A stretch of 33,080 nt of DNA from Caulobacterales bacterium RIFCSPHIGHO2_01_FULL_70_19. Lineage in GTDB: Bacteria; Pseudomonadota; Alphaproteobacteria; Caulobacterales; Caulobacteraceae. The notes below the pieces were generated by a model. That model was not told the origin of the DNA and ran no database searches. It saw only the letters and a program-made list of their open reading frames with translations. How positions within the stretch are numbered: position 1 is the first letter of the stretch; each line of letters starts with the position of its first letter. Shown in pieces: positions 17,080-26,669 of the stretch. The stretch is taken from assembly GCA_001794825.1 (NCBI GenBank), contig MGLK01000003.1, positions 205,247 through 238,326 on the forward strand, in the 5' to 3' direction. Both the position numbers and the translations under genes were made by a program.

Positions 17080-18861
17080 ATGCACGCCTACCGCTCCCAC
17101 ACCTGCGGCGCCCTCCGCTCGACCGACGCCGGCTCGGCTGTCCGCCTGTCCGGCTGGGTGCACCGCAAGCGAGACCACGGCGGCCTGCTGTTCATCGACC
17201 TGCGCGACCACTACGGCCTGACCCAGCTGGTGCTGCACCCCGAGACCCCCGGCTTCGACGTGGTCGAACGCCTGCGCGCCGAGAGCGTCATCCGGGTCGA
17301 CGGCGAGGTGGTGCTGCGCGAGGCCGGCACCGTGAATCCGAACCTGCCGACCGGCGAGATCGAGGTCCGGGTGAAGGCCGTCGAGGTGCTGTCGGAGGCC
17401 GCCGAGTTGCCGCTGCCCGTCTTCGGCGAGCCGGAGTATCCCGAGGAGATCCGTCTCAAGCACCGCTACCTCGACCTGCGCCGTGAGACCCTGCACCGCA
17501 ACATCGTGCTGCGCTCGAAGGTGATCTCCTCGATCCGCCGGCGCATGGTCGAGCAGGGCTTCCTGGAGTACCAGACGCCGATCCTGACCGCCTCGAGCCC
17601 CGAGGGCGCGCGCGACTTCCTCGTCCCATCGCGCCTGCACCCCGGCCAGTTCTACGCCCTCCCGCAGGCGCCGCAGCAGTTCAAGCAGCTGCTCATGGTC
17701 TCGGGCTTCGACCGCTATTTCCAGATCGCCCCGTGCTTCCGCGACGAGGACCTGCGCGCCGACCGCTCGCTCGAGTTCTACCAGCTCGACGTCGAGATGA
17801 GCTTTGTCACGCAAGAGGATGTTTTCGCTGCGATCGAGCCGGTCATGCACGGCGTGTTCGAGGAGTTCGCCGACGGCAAGAAGGTCGATCCGTATCCCTT
17901 CGTCCGCATCCCGTACCGGGAAGCGATCTCCATGTTCGGCACGGACAAGCCGGACCTGCGCAACCCGATCGAGATGTCGAACGTCAGCGAGCATTTCCGC
18001 GGCGGCGGCTTCGGCCTGTTCAACAAGATCCTCGCGGCCGACGCGAAGAACGCCGTCTGGGCCATCCCGGCCCCGACCGGCGGCAGCCGCGCCTTCTGCG
18101 ACCGCATGAACTCCTGGGCCCAGGGCGAGGGCCAGCCGGGCCTCGGCTACATCTTCTGGTCCGAGGACCAGGGCGCCTGGGGCGGTCCGATCGCCAAGAA
18201 CCTCGGCGCCGAGGCGACCGACGCCCTGATGAAGTCGCTGGCCATGGGCAAGGGCGACGCCGCCTTCTTCGCCGCCGGCGACCCGTCCGTCTTCTACAAG
18301 TTCGCCGGCAATGCCCGGACGAAGCTGGGTCAGGACCTGAACCTGATCTCGGACGACGAGTTCAAATTCTGCTGGATCGTCGACTTCCCGATGTTCGAGT
18401 GGTCCGAGGAGGAGAAGAAGGTCGACTTCTCCCACAACCCCTTCTCCATGCCGCAGGGCGAGATGGAGGCGCTGACGACCAAGGATCCGCTCGACGTCCT
18501 CGCCTATCAGTACGACATCGTCTGCAACGGCTACGAGCTGTGCTCGGGCGCGATCCGGAACCACAAGGCCGAGATCATGCTCAAGGCCTTCGAGATCGCC
18601 GGCTACGACGCCTCGGTGGTCGAGGAGCAGTTCGGCGGCATGCTCAACGCCTTCCGCTACGGCGCCCCGCCGCACGGCGGCCTGGCCCCCGGCATCGATC
18701 GCATCGTCATGCTGCTGGCTGGCGAGACCGCCATCCGCGAGGTCATCGCCTTCCCGCTGAACCAGCAGGGCCAGGACCTGCTGATGGGCGCACCGGCCGG
18801 GGTCCAGGAGAAGCAGCTCAAGGAGCTGCATATCCGTCCGGCTCTGCCGCTGAAGGTGTGA
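17080..18861 (+). CDS. aspS: Aspartyl-tRNA synthetase, probably non-discriminating
   Basis: A 593-residue bacterial-type class II AspRS. The N-terminal anticodon-binding OB fold ([34 protein letters not shown]) is followed by motif 1 ([16 protein letters not shown]), motif 2 ([20 protein letters not shown]) and motif 3 ([18 protein letters not shown]), with the large bacterial insertion domain between. [10 protein letters not shown] at ATG 17080 is the natural start; the frame is open to 16999. With gatCAB close by, the enzyme probably also charges tRNA(Asn) with Asp for transamidation. This is inference: specificity cannot be read with certainty. TTGACT at 16999 is a possible -35 with no clear -10. 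A strong terminator follows. Confidence 0.97.
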   Translation: MHAYRSHTCGALRSTDAGSAVRLSGWVHRKRDHGGLLFIDLRDHYGLTQLVLHPETPGFDVVERLRAESVIRVDGEVVLREAGTVNPNLPTGEIEVRVKAVEVLSEAAELPLPVFGEPEYPEEIRLKHRYLDLRRETLHRNIVLRSKVISSIRRRMVEQGFLEYQTPILTASSPEGARDFLVPSRLHPGQFYALPQAPQQFKQLLMVSGFDRYFQIAPCFRDEDLRADRSLEFYQLDVEMSFVTQEDVFAAIEPVMHGVFEEFADGKKVDPYPFVRIPYREAISMFGTDKPDLRNPIEMSNVSEHFRGGGFGLFNKILAADAKNAVWAIPAPTGGSRAFCDRMNSWAQGEGQPGLGYIFWSEDQGAWGGPIAKNLGAEATDALMKSLAMGKGDAAFFAAGDPSVFYKFAGNARTKLGQDLNLISDDEFKFCWIVDFPMFEWSEEEKKVDFSHNPFSMPQGEMEALTTKDPLDVLAYQYDIVCNGYELCSGAIRNHKAEIMLKAFEIAGYDASVVEEQFGGMLNAFRYGAPPHGGLAPGIDRIVMLLAGETAIREVIAFPLNQQGQDLLMGAPAGVQEKQLKELHIRPALPLKV

Positions 18862-18887
18862 TGGCGCCGGTCAGCGCTGCAACGAAG

Positions 18888-18917
18888 AAGGCCCCGGTCG
18901 CGGACCGGGGCCTTTTT
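18888..18917 (+). terminator. Intrinsic terminator after aspS
   Basis: AAGGCCCCGGTC (18888-18899) and GACCGGGGCCTT (18903-18914) are perfectly complementary over 12 bases with a GCG loop, followed by T5 (18913-18917). On the minus strand the same stem is followed by TTCTTCGTT, so it may also serve the convergent pentapeptide gene, whose stop is at 18920. Confidence 0.95.
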
Positions 18918-18919
18918 CG

Positions 18920-19810
18920 TCACTGGCTGCTGGCGATCACCAGGTTTCGCACCCGCGGCGGCGCCGGAGGGGCCGGCGGGCGGGGCGGGGAGGTACGCAG
19001 AATGCCGCGGCACGACCGGGCGCTCAGCCCGGCGGGCAGGACCGTCGAGGCGTCTCCACAGGCCTGGCCGACCTTTTCCTGGGTCAGGCCGCGGGTGCGG
19101 CTCAGATTGGCGCCCCGGATGTCCGCGCGGTTGAGATCCGCGCCGCGGAAGTCGGCGCCCGCGAAGTCGCCGCCGGTCAGCCGGGCTCCGTTCAGCTCCG
19201 CGTTCCGGAACGAGGCTCCCCTGAAGTCGCCGTTCGACAGGTTCGACATGCTGATCTCGGCGTTCGAGAAGTCGGCCTGCCGGGCGTCGACATTCGCCAG
19301 GGTGGCGGCGTTCAGCTCGGCCGCCTGGAGGTTGGCGCCGCTCAGCACTGCGGTGTTCAGGTTGGCCCCGTTGAGCTCGGCGCCGCTCAGGTTGGCGCTG
19401 TCCAGGCGGGCGCGGACGAGGGTCGCCCCCAACGCCATGACTCCGGTCATGTCGGCGCGGGAGAACCTGGCTCCCGTAAAGTTCGCCCCCACCATCCCGG
19501 CGCCGGTCAGTTCAGCCCGGCTGAAGTCGCTGCCCGAGAAGTTCGAACCGACCATCTCGGCGCCGCGCAGATTGGCGCCCACCAGGGTGGCGTTCGTGAA
19601 CATCGCCCCTGTGAAGGCGGCGCCGGCCAGATCGCGTCCCGACAGTTCGCACTGGTTGCAGGAGCCGCCGAGCGACACCATCCGCGCCACGTCGCGATCC
19701 TGCCACTGGAGCTGGATCTCGGCCAAGGCGGGGGCGGCGCCCGTCACAGCCGCGGCGGCGACGCCGGTGGCGATGAGGCGACGAAGGAAGGTGCGGGCGA
19801 ACTGGGTCAC
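18920..19810 (-). CDS. Secreted pentapeptide-repeat protein (long paralogue)
   Basis: A 296-residue protein with a signal peptide (FLRRLIATGVAAAAVTGAAPALA), a cysteine pair SCNQCELSG, then about 30 pentapeptide repeats (A-[D/N]-L-x-x type such as GANLRGAEMVGSNFSGSDF), which form a right-handed square beta helix. It ends with the motif GLTQEKVGQACGDASTVLPAGLSARSC and a Pro-rich tail. GTG 19810 is the start, with AAGGA 7 bases upstream. The smaller gene at 19874-20356 shares both the cysteine-pair motif and the C-terminal motif, so the two are tandem duplicates. Export suggests a periplasmic or envelope role rather than the gyrase mimicry known for cytosolic pentapeptide proteins. Confidence 0.85.
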   Translation of the reverse strand: MTQFARTFLRRLIATGVAAAAVTGAAPALAEIQLQWQDRDVARMVSLGGSCNQCELSGRDLAGAAFTGAMFTNATLVGANLRGAEMVGSNFSGSDFSRAELTGAGMVGANFTGARFSRADMTGVMALGATLVRARLDSANLSGAELNGANLNTAVLSGANLQAAELNAATLANVDARQADFSNAEISMSNLSNGDFRGASFRNAELNGARLTGGDFAGADFRGADLNRADIRGANLSRTRGLTQEKVGQACGDASTVLPAGLSARSCRGILRTSPPRPPAPPAPPRVRNLVIASSQ

Positions 19811-19873
19811 GCATCCTTCATGACGCCAACGCCCGACAGACCCTACTTAATTCGTCGTAAGGTCGGTGGCCGA

Positions 19874-20356
19874 TCAGCAGCGGCGAATGGTCAGTCCCGC
19901 CGGCAACCGGGTCGCCTCGTCGCCGCAAGCCTGGTCGAGCCGGGATTGGGTGAGTCCCCGCGCGCCCGTGAGCGACGCGCCGGCGAAGTTGACGCCCGAC
20001 AGCACCGCCCCGCTGAAGTTGGCGCCGTCCAGATATGTCCCGACGAAGCTGGCGTTGGTCAGGTCGGCGCCGGAGAAGCTGGATCCCGAAAAGACGCCGC
20101 CGTAGGCCTCGACGTCGCGAAGGTCGGCGTTGTCGAACCGGGTGCGGTTCATGACGACAAGGCTGAGATCCGCCTGACGGAGACGGGAGCCCGAGAGATT
20201 GAGGCCCCGCGCCTGCAGGCCCGACAGCTCCGCCTGGAACAGGTTGCAGCCGCTGCAACTGGCCCCGCCGCGCACGCGTGCGATCTGGCCGGCGTTCTGC
20301 GCCTGGGCCGGTGCGGCGGCCATCAACATGGCGAGGGAGATCAAAAGACGCTTCAT
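19874..20356 (-). CDS. Secreted pentapeptide-repeat protein (short paralogue)
   Basis: A 160-residue protein with signal peptide MKRLLISLAMLMAAAPAQAQ, cysteine pair SCSGCNLFQ, about 15 pentapeptide repeats (GADLTNASFVGTYLDGANFSG) and the C-terminal GLTQSRLDQACGDEATRLPAGL motif ending IRRC. Four or more cysteines outside the repeats in matching positions in both paralogues suggest conserved disulfides in the periplasm. It lies 57 bases downstream of the NrdJ-like gene and 63 bases upstream of the long paralogue on the same strand. No partner or activity is known to me. Confidence 0.85.
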   Translation of the reverse strand: MKRLLISLAMLMAAAPAQAQNAGQIARVRGGASCSGCNLFQAELSGLQARGLNLSGSRLRQADLSLVVMNRTRFDNADLRDVEAYGGVFSGSSFSGADLTNASFVGTYLDGANFSGAVLSGVNFAGASLTGARGLTQSRLDQACGDEATRLPAGLTIRRC

Positions 20357-20413
20357 GGCGGGCTCCGGGTCGGCAGGGACCAGTCAGCTCAAGCCTTGCA
20401 CCAATTCGTTGAC

Positions 20414-22825
20414 TTAACCCTGCATCGAGGGGGCGGCGCCGCAGGTGTCGCAGATCCAGCCTCCGCCCCGCTGCCGGAGGGACAGGTCTCCGCAGTCCGG
20501 ACAGGCGGTCGCGGGCGAGGCCGCGCCGGTGTTCGCCGGCAGCGGGTCGCGCTTCTGCCCGAAGGGCAGGACGACGAGGTTGTCGGGCGCCGCGCCGCGC
20601 GCGAAGCCCTTCGAGATGAACCGCGCCGCCGGAACGGCCGCCGCCTCGTCGTTGCCGGCGCCTCCGGCCCCCAGTCCGTCCCCGGGTCCGGGGTCGGCGT
20701 TGGCCAGCTCGTGCCGGCCCAGATATGAGACGCCCAGCTCGCGGAAGATGTAGTCGAGGATGGAGGTGGCCGACTTGATCGAGTCGTTGCCGGTCACCCG
20801 CCCGGCCGGCTCGAAGCGGGTGAAGACGAAGGCGTCGACGAACTCGTCGAGCGGCACGCCGTACTGCAGGCCGATCGAGATGGCGATCGCGAAATTGTTC
20901 ATCAACGACCGGAAGGCGGCGCCCTCCTTGTGCATGTCGATGAAGATCTCGCCGAGCTCGCCGTCCTCGTATTCGCCGGTGTGGATGTAGACCTTGTGCC
21001 CGCCAACGGCGGCCTTCTGGATGTAGCCCTTGCGCCGGTCCGGAAGCTTGCGGCGGGTGCGGTCCCGTTCCACCACCTTCTCGACGACGCGTTCGACCGT
21101 GCGCGGTTCCGGAGCCGGCCTCCGGTCCCGTTCCGGCGCGCCGTTCTCGGGCAGGTCGATCAGCGGCCCGGCCGGTGCCGCGGCGCGCTGCAGCCGCACG
21201 GCCCGCAGACCTTCGCGCGCTCCATCGGCCAGCAGCCGCGCCGCCTGACCGGCGCTCGCATCCCATGGCAGGGCGATCGGCGTCACGTCAGGCGAGGCGC
21301 TGAACGGCTCCAGGGCGCCCCGCACCCGTCGCTCGAAGGCGGCCGGATCCGCGAGAACAGGCGCCAGCGCCGGCGGCGCCCCCTGCCAGTCGCGTAGATC
21401 GCCATGCCCGAAGACCCAGGCGGCGGCCGCCTCGATCTGTTCCCCGGAGAAGCCGAGACGCGGCAGAACCTGTTCGCCCGGCTCGACCTCGAGACCGAGC
21501 ACGTCGCGCATGAAGCCGCTGTCCAGCACCGCCGGGTGGAAGGCGTCCTCCAGACGCCCGACGTGGGCGAGCGCCTGCTCGACCGCCTCCAGTTCGACAT
21601 CTGTGAAGCCGACGCCCCGCAGCGCCGTGTGGTCGAGCCCGGGCGCGCCGGCCAGGGTTCGTCGGCCAAGGAGCCAGCGTTCCGCCGCCTCGACGTCGCC
21701 GCCCTCCCGCGCGATGGCCGCCGCGAGGGACGGCCGCAACCGCAGCGCCGTCTCCCCGTCGCCGGTCTGGAAGATCTCCAGCGCGCCGAGCCCGGACGAG
21801 CCGATGCGCAGGGTGGCTTCCGGATCCTCGACGAACAGGGTCGGGGCTCCTCCCGCCTCCGAGACCAGCTGCGCGAGGCGCGCCGCGGCGGCCTCGGCGT
21901 CGGCCGCTCCGGTCGCGAGCAGGTGGTCCGCCAGCCCGCCGACGCCGATGGCGCAGGCCCCGGGCGAGGCGGCCAGCGCCCGCGCCCAGAGGTCCGCCTG
22001 TCGCCGCAGGCCTGCCTCAAAGGCCGGGCCGAGCAACTCGGACAGCCGCGGCGCCGAAAGCAGGACCGCAGGCGCGCGGCTCGCCTCGACCACAGCTTCC
22101 GCAGTGGCGGGGTCGAAGGTCACGATCAGGTCGCCGTCGACAGCCGCCGCGGCCGCCAGCTGCGCCTCCGGCCCCCCGGACGCGACGAAAGCCCTGTCCG
22201 CGATCGCCACCAAGGGGGGCGGCGTGGTCAGTTCCGGCGGGGTTATGTCGCCGTGATCCCCGGCTGCGGCGCGGAGGATGTCGAGGTCGACGGCTCCTGC
22301 GGCCCGGGCGGCGCGGGCGGCGCGGGCGAGGGCGGGGTTGCGCGACGGGTCCCGACAGTCCGCCGGCGAGCCGCTGCAGCGTGCGACCGCCTCGGTCACG
22401 GCGCCCAGGGCGTCCGCGGTCGCGCGGACCGCCGCTGTAGCGATCCGGAGGCCACGCCGGCGAGCGCCGTCCGCCGCCAGCACCCCGGCCGTCGCCGGGT
22501 CGGCGAGCTGCAGCGGCGGGCGGGGGTCGATGGGGCGCGCCCGGGCCGGGCTGGCCACGCCCAGCAGGAGCGCAGCGGCCAGTTCAGCCGTCTCCGCCGG
22601 CGGACGGCCCAGGCCGGCCGTCCAGGCGCCCACGGCGGCCGAGAGCGGGTCCGCGCCGTCCAGCGGGAGGCCGGCGTCCGCCGCCCAGTCCAGCCAGGCC
22701 TCGATCTGGACATCCGTCCAGCTTTCCGGGGCGCGCACCGTCATCACCTGCGCGCCGCGCTCGATCTCGCGCGGCGGCCGGGGGGTGTCGCCGAGCAGGG
22801 CGGCGAGGGAGGTGGACTGGCGCAT
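20414..22825 (-). CDS. NrdJ-like protein: degenerate class II ribonucleotide reductase with intact TSCPD domain
   Basis: An 803-residue protein whose residues 598-705 ([21 protein letters not shown] onward, with [20 protein letters not shown] and [20 protein letters not shown]) match closely the C-terminal TSCPD domain of B12-dependent ribonucleotide reductase NrdJ. Residues 775-795 carry a zinc-ribbon-like Cys-x2-Cys-x13-Cys-x2-Cys tail, as in NrdJ. Weaker collinear matches cover the rest: [14 protein letters not shown] near the start, [40 protein letters not shown] and [24 protein letters not shown]. The protein is several hundred residues shorter than NrdJ, and only three cysteines (150, 157, 291) occur before residue 775, none in an active-site context; no NPCSE-type motif exists. 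It cannot be a normal reductase. It may be a regulatory or redox partner of a true NrdJ, or a protein that kept only the tail function. The frame is intact over 2.4 kb, so it is not a decaying pseudogene. Confidence 0.85.
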   Translation of the reverse strand: MRQSTSLAALLGDTPRPPREIERGAQVMTVRAPESWTDVQIEAWLDWAADAGLPLDGADPLSAAVGAWTAGLGRPPAETAELAAALLLGVASPARARPIDPRPPLQLADPATAGVLAADGARRRGLRIATAAVRATADALGAVTEAVARCSGSPADCRDPSRNPALARAARAARAAGAVDLDILRAAAGDHGDITPPELTTPPPLVAIADRAFVASGGPEAQLAAAAAVDGDLIVTFDPATAEAVVEASRAPAVLLSAPRLSELLGPAFEAGLRRQADLWARALAASPGACAIGVGGLADHLLATGAADAEAAAARLAQLVSEAGGAPTLFVEDPEATLRIGSSGLGALEIFQTGDGETALRLRPSLAAAIAREGGDVEAAERWLLGRRTLAGAPGLDHTALRGVGFTDVELEAVEQALAHVGRLEDAFHPAVLDSGFMRDVLGLEVEPGEQVLPRLGFSGEQIEAAAAWVFGHGDLRDWQGAPPALAPVLADPAAFERRVRGALEPFSASPDVTPIALPWDASAGQAARLLADGAREGLRAVRLQRAAAPAGPLIDLPENGAPERDRRPAPEPRTVERVVEKVVERDRTRRKLPDRRKGYIQKAAVGGHKVYIHTGEYEDGELGEIFIDMHKEGAAFRSLMNNFAIAISIGLQYGVPLDEFVDAFVFTRFEPAGRVTGNDSIKSATSILDYIFRELGVSYLGRHELANADPGPGDGLGAGGAGNDEAAAVPAARFISKGFARGAAPDNLVVLPFGQKRDPLPANTGAASPATACPDCGDLSLRQRGGGWICDTCGAAPSMQG

Positions 22826-22853
22826 GACGGCGTCTCGATGCGGCGGTTCGCCA

Positions 22854-22883
22854 AGGCTAGCCGCGCAGCAACCGGTTCCGCAA
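22854..22883 (-). promoter_or_regulatory. Candidate promoter of the NrdJ-like gene
   Basis: On the minus strand TTGCGG (22883-22878) and GCTAGCCT (22861-22854) are 16 bases apart and fit the Caulobacter housekeeping form. The start codon is 28 bases downstream of the -10. Confidence 0.5.
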
Positions 22884-22911
22884 TAAATCTGGCGTGGATT
22901 GTCGGGCTTAC

Positions 22912-22927
22912 CCCCAACATGTTGAGT
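22912..22927 (-). promoter_or_regulatory. NrdR-box-like palindrome
   Basis: CAACATGTTG (22915-22924) is a perfect 10-base palindrome; the surrounding 16-mer matches the general NrdR-box form ACACWATATATWGTGT at 11 of 16 positions. It lies about 30 bases upstream of the candidate -35 of the NrdJ-like gene. NrdR usually needs two boxes about three helical turns apart, and only a weak second one (9 of 16, at 22878-22893, centre 34 bases away) is seen, overlapping the -35. Confidence 0.35.
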
Positions 22928-23032
22928 GCGATCGCGCCGCGAGCGTGCTGGACGCGACCGCTGCGGGTTTCTATGATCAGCGCCGCTGACGCCGGGCGTT
23001 CCGGCCGATCCGAATCGAGTGGATTTCCCGAC

Positions 23033-23425
23033 GTGCTAGGCAAGATTTTCGGGTGGTGGGACGGCGCCACCATCGGCACCCTGTTCACCATCGCCAAGCG
23101 CGGCCAGCTGGTCGGGACCGACGAGTTCGGCAACCGCTACTACCTGTCGCGGGACAATACGAGCTACGACGGCCGCCGGCGGCGCTGGGTCGTCTACAAC
23201 GGCTACGCCGATGGATCGAAAGTGCCGCCGGACTGGTACGGCTGGCTTCACTACACCGTCGATGAGCCGCCGACCGAGCGGCCGCTGCCGCGGAAGTCCT
23301 GGGAGAAGGACTACCTGCCCAACCTCACCGGCACGCCGATGGCCTGGCGCCCCAGGGGATCGCTGGCGGCGGAGGGCGTGCGCCCGGCGGCGACGGGCGA
23401 CTACGAGGCCTGGAAACCCGAATGA
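23033..23425 (+). CDS. NADH:ubiquinone oxidoreductase accessory subunit, NDUFA12 (B17.2) family
   Basis: A 130-residue homologue of the supernumerary complex I subunit NDUFA12 that alphaproteobacteria share with mitochondria. Hallmarks are [78 protein letters not shown] and the final DYEAWKPE. Start GTG 23033 fits the conserved first residues; the upstream frame reads into unrelated sequence. It sits at the peripheral/membrane arm of complex I on the cytoplasmic side. The stop overlaps the DUF2155 gene start as ATGA. A GANTC site lies at 23012-23016. Confidence 0.94.
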   Translation: MLGKIFGWWDGATIGTLFTIAKRGQLVGTDEFGNRYYLSRDNTSYDGRRRRWVVYNGYADGSKVPPDWYGWLHYTVDEPPTERPLPRKSWEKDYLPNLTGTPMAWRPRGSLAAEGVRPAATGDYEAWKPE

Positions 23426-24117
23426 GGCTTCGGCGGGCCCTGCTGGTTGCGATCACGTCCGCCGCGGCGCTCGGCGCGGGCGGGGTGATCGCGTCCGCGC
23501 TGAACGACCTCCCGCAGGACGCCCGCCCGGTGCAGGACCCGACCGCCGAACTGAACAGCCAGCCGGCGGCGCAGCCGCCGAGCCAACCCGTCGTCGTGCC
23601 GCCCCGCGAACCGGCTCCCGAAGCCGCGCCCGCCCCGGTGGTGCCGATTCCGATCACGCCGCCGAATCCCTCCGTCGTGGTGGTTCCCGAGGCAGAAGAG
23701 GTTTCGCCGACGGAAGACGAGGCGGCCGCCGCCGAGCAGGCGGAAGTCGTCGCGGCCCCCGCAGAAGCGGAAAAGGCGGCGGAACCCGCTCGCCGCCAGC
23801 GCGGGCGCGTCGCCATCGTCGAGGCCGTCGACAAGATCACCGCCGAGACCATGCGTTTCGCGGTGGAGGTGGGCGGTCGTCCCGTCCGCTTCGCGGACTC
23901 CCTGATCGTCTCCGCCCGCGCCTGCGAGGTGTCGACGCCGGAAGAGGTCGTCCCCGACGCCATCGCCTATCTCGAGTTCCGGGTTCAGCCTCGCGGCCTG
24001 CTGCAGGCGTCTGAGCCGAGGGAGATCTTCCGCGGCTGGATGTTCGCCTCGTCGCCGGGGGTGAACGGACTTCAGCACCCGATCTACGACGCCTGGGTGG
24101 TGGGCTGCAGGGCGTAG
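23422..24117 (+). CDS. DUF2155 domain-containing protein, exported
   Basis: A 231-residue protein with an N-terminal signal or anchor ([24 protein letters not shown]), a long Pro/Ala/Glu-rich linker (about 30-125) and a C-terminal DUF2155 domain (about 128-231: [61 protein letters not shown]). Two conserved cysteines in the domain (ACEV and VGC) are typical. DUF2155 proteins are widespread in alphaproteobacteria near NDUFA12 genes; their function is unknown. It overlaps the gene before it by 4 bases and the convergent aat by 34 bases (24084-24117). Confidence 0.9.
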   Translation: MRLRRALLVAITSAAALGAGGVIASALNDLPQDARPVQDPTAELNSQPAAQPPSQPVVVPPREPAPEAAPAPVVPIPITPPNPSVVVVPEAEEVSPTEDEAAAAEQAEVVAAPAEAEKAAEPARRQRGRVAIVEAVDKITAETMRFAVEVGGRPVRFADSLIVSARACEVSTPEEVVPDAIAYLEFRVQPRGLLQASEPREIFRGWMFASSPGVNGLQHPIYDAWVVGCRA

Positions 24118-24779
24118 GCCACGGCCTCTGCTCCGGTCATGGGAACTGCCAGACCAGCCGCATCGGCATGCAGGGCGCGCGCCGCCCGCAGCTGGCGCAG
24201 ATAGGCCGCCCGGGAGACCTCCACCGCGCCGAACTGGCCGAGATGTTCGGTCATGAACTGGGCGTCGAGCAGCCGCCATCCGCCGCGCCTGAGCCGCGCG
24301 ACGAGGTGCACCAGCGCCACCTTGGAGGCGTCCCGTTCGCGGCTGAACATGCTCTCGCCGAAGAAGGCGGCGCCGAGTGTGACGCCATAAAGGCCCCCGA
24401 CCAGGCGCTCGTCGCGCCAGCATTCGATCGAATGGGCCTGGCCGCGGGCGTTGAGGGCGGCGTAGAGGCGGCGGATCGGGCCGTTGATCCAGCTGTCTTC
24501 GCGCCCGGGGGCGGCGGCGGCGCAGGCGTCTACCACGGCGTCGAATGCGGTGTTGACCCGAATGTCGAACGGCTCCGCGCGCACCGTGCGGCGCAGGCGG
24601 GTCGGGACGTGGAAGCCGTTCAGCGGGATGACGCCGCGCCGGTCGGGCTCGACGAGGAAGACCCGTGGGTCGTCGCGCGCCTCGCCCATCGGGAAGACGC
24701 CGGTGGCATAGCAGTGGAGCAGTTCGTCCGGACCGAACCGGCCGAAGGGGAGGCTGGCGCTGAAGCCGGGCTCCTCCAC
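24084..24779 (-). CDS. aat: Leucyl/phenylalanyl-tRNA-protein transferase
   Basis: A 231-residue Aat, which adds Leu or Phe from tRNA to N-terminal Lys or Arg of proteins, marking them for ClpAP through the bacterial N-degron route. Family blocks are [77 protein letters not shown] and [22 protein letters not shown] start at GTG 24779, five bases after the accC stop, because conserved sequence begins soon after; the longer frame is accC antiparallel coding. It is last in the aroQ-accB-accC-aat unit and overlaps the convergent DUF2155 gene. Confidence 0.94.
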   Translation of the reverse strand: MEEPGFSASLPFGRFGPDELLHCYATGVFPMGEARDDPRVFLVEPDRRGVIPLNGFHVPTRLRRTVRAEPFDIRVNTAFDAVVDACAAAAPGREDSWINGPIRRLYAALNARGQAHSIECWRDERLVGGLYGVTLGAAFFGESMFSRERDASKVALVHLVARLRRGGWRLLDAQFMTEHLGQFGAVEVSRAAYLRQLRAARALHADAAGLAVPMTGAEAVAYALQPTTQAS

Positions 24780-24784
24780 CGCCG

Positions 24785-26137
24785 TCAGGCTTCGTCCTTC
24801 TGGCGTCTCGCCCAGTTCTCGAGCCAGTGGATGTCGTAGTCGCCGGACAGGATGTCCGGCTCCTGCAGCAACTTCTGGAACAGCGGGATGGTGGTGTCGA
24901 CGCCGCCGACGACCATCTCGTTGAGGCTCCGCTTCAGGCGGGCCACGCACTCCTCCCGGTCGCGACCGTGCACGATCAGCTTGCCGATCAGGCTGTCGTA
25001 GTAGGGCGGGATCGAATAGCCGGCGTAGATGGCGCTATCCAGACGCACGCCCAGGCCGCCGGGGGCGTGGAAGTCGTTCACCGTGCCGGGCGAGGGGGTG
25101 AAGGTCTCGGCGTTCTCGGCGTTGATTCGCACCTCGATCGAGTGGCCCTCGAAGTGGATGTCGTCCTGGGTGAAGCTGAGCGGCAGGCCGGCGGCGATGC
25201 GGATCTGTTCGCGCACCAGGTCGACGCCGGTGATCATTTCCGTCACCGGATGCTCGACCTGCAGGCGGGTGTTCATCTCGATGAAGAAGAACTCGCCGTC
25301 CTCCCAGAGGAATTCGATGGTGCCGACGCCGAGGTAGCCGATCTTGCGAATGGCCTCGGTGACGGTGCGGCCGATGGCGGCGCGCTCTCCCGCCGACAGG
25401 GCGGGCGAGGGGGCTTCCTCGAGCACCTTCTGGTGGCGGCGCTGCAGCGAGCAGTCGCGCTCGCCCAGGTGGACCACATTGCCGTGGCTGTCGGCGATCA
25501 CCTGGATCTCGATGTGGCGCGGCTTCTGGAGATAGCGCTCCATGTAGACGGCGCCGTTGCCGAAGGCGGCCTTGGCCTCAGACTGGGCGGTCTGCACCGC
25601 CTCGGTCAGGTTCTCGGGCGCAAGGGCCACCTTCATGCCGCGCCCGCCGCCGCCCGCCGCCGCCTTGACGATGAGAGGGAAGCCGATCGCCTTCGACGCC
25701 TTGATCGCGGCATCGACCGTCTCGACCTCGCCCTCGGAGCCAGGGACCACCGGGATGCCGGAATCCTTCGCGGTCTGCTTGGCGGTGATCTTGTCGCCCA
25801 TGATCCGGATGTGCTCCGGCCGGGGTCCGATGAAGGTCATGCCGTGGGCTTCGACGATCTCGGCGAAGCGGGCGTTCTCGGACAGGAAGCCGTAGCCCGG
25901 GTGGATGGCCTGGGCGCCGGTGATCTCGGCGGCGGCGATGATCGAGGGGATGTTCAGATAGGACTTCGCCGCCGGAGCCGGGCCGATGCAGACGCTCTCG
26001 TCGGCGAGCCGCACCCACATGGCGCCGCGGTCGGCCTCGGAGTGCACGGCGACGGTGGAGATGCCCATCTCCTTGCACGCCCGATGAATCCGCAGGGCGA
26101 TCTCGCCGCGGTTGGCGATGAGGACCTTGGTGAACAT
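24785..26137 (-). CDS. accC: Acetyl-CoA carboxylase, biotin carboxylase subunit
   Basis: A 450-residue biotin carboxylase that uses ATP and bicarbonate to carboxylate biotin on AccB, the first half of malonyl-CoA formation. The N-terminal domain begins [17 protein letters not shown]; the ATP-grasp domain has Lys158 and [14 protein letters not shown] (158-171), and [14 protein letters not shown] is the metal/biotin-side block. Length matches E. coli AccC (449). It starts 3 bases after accB, a conserved pair. Confidence 0.98.
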   Translation of the reverse strand: MFTKVLIANRGEIALRIHRACKEMGISTVAVHSEADRGAMWVRLADESVCIGPAPAAKSYLNIPSIIAAAEITGAQAIHPGYGFLSENARFAEIVEAHGMTFIGPRPEHIRIMGDKITAKQTAKDSGIPVVPGSEGEVETVDAAIKASKAIGFPLIVKAAAGGGGRGMKVALAPENLTEAVQTAQSEAKAAFGNGAVYMERYLQKPRHIEIQVIADSHGNVVHLGERDCSLQRRHQKVLEEAPSPALSAGERAAIGRTVTEAIRKIGYLGVGTIEFLWEDGEFFFIEMNTRLQVEHPVTEMITGVDLVREQIRIAAGLPLSFTQDDIHFEGHSIEVRINAENAETFTPSPGTVNDFHAPGGLGVRLDSAIYAGYSIPPYYDSLIGKLIVHGRDREECVARLKRSLNEMVVGGVDTTIPLFQKLLQEPDILSGDYDIHWLENWARRQKDEA

Positions 26138-26140
26138 GGC

Positions 26141-26650
26141 TTACGCCTCGAGCAGGACGAGCGGTTCGCCGAACTCGACCGGCTGGGCGTCGCCGACCAG
26201 CACCTCGGCCACCACGCCGTCGCGCGGCGCCTGGATCGGGTTCATGGTCTTCATCGCCTCGACGATGAGCAGGGTCTGGCCCTTCTTCACCTTGTCGCCG
26301 GGCTGGACGAAGGGCGGCGCCTCGGGGGCAGGCTGCAGATAGGCGGTGCCGACCATCGGCGACTTCACCTCCTCGCCGGCGCGGGCGACGATGGTCGCCG
26401 GATCCGAAGGCATGGCGCCGGCCGCAGGCGCGGCGGCGGGAGCGGCGTGGGCGACGGGCGCCGGAGCGGCAGCGTAATGCACCGGCGCGGCCGAGACGGT
26501 CACCTCGCGCTTCACCTTGATCTTCAGATCGTCCTTCTCGACCTCGATCTCGGTCAGATCGGTGTCGTTGAGGATGTCGGCGAGCTGACGCACCAGGCCG
26601 GCGTCGATGCCGCTGTCGTCGTTCTTCAGCCGGGGGGTCTTGTCGGACAT
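26141..26650 (-). CDS. accB: Acetyl-CoA carboxylase, biotin carboxyl carrier protein
   Basis: A 169-residue BCCP. An N-terminal assembly segment (about 1-50, IDAGLVRQLADILNDTDLTEI) leads to an Ala/Pro linker (52-85) and a biotinyl domain (about 95-169) with the biotin-accepting Lys134 in EAMKTMNPI. The thumb loop seen in E. coli is present in part (YLQPAPEAPPFVQPGDKV). It follows aroQ by 19 bases. Confidence 0.98.
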   Translation of the reverse strand: MSDKTPRLKNDDSGIDAGLVRQLADILNDTDLTEIEVEKDDLKIKVKREVTVSAAPVHYAAAPAPVAHAAPAAAPAAGAMPSDPATIVARAGEEVKSPMVGTAYLQPAPEAPPFVQPGDKVKKGQTLLIVEAMKTMNPIQAPRDGVVAEVLVGDAQPVEFGEPLVLLEA

Positions 26651-26669
26651 TGGCGTCTCTCGTCCCTGT

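Noticed and set aside
19845-19865. CtrA-like site TTAA-N7-TAAG between the pentapeptide genes
   Set aside because: The right half does not match TTAA in register.
22826-23032. Cobalamin riboswitch before the NrdJ-like gene
   Set aside because: No B12-box-like GCCACTG segment is present and 207 bases shared by two divergent genes leave little room.
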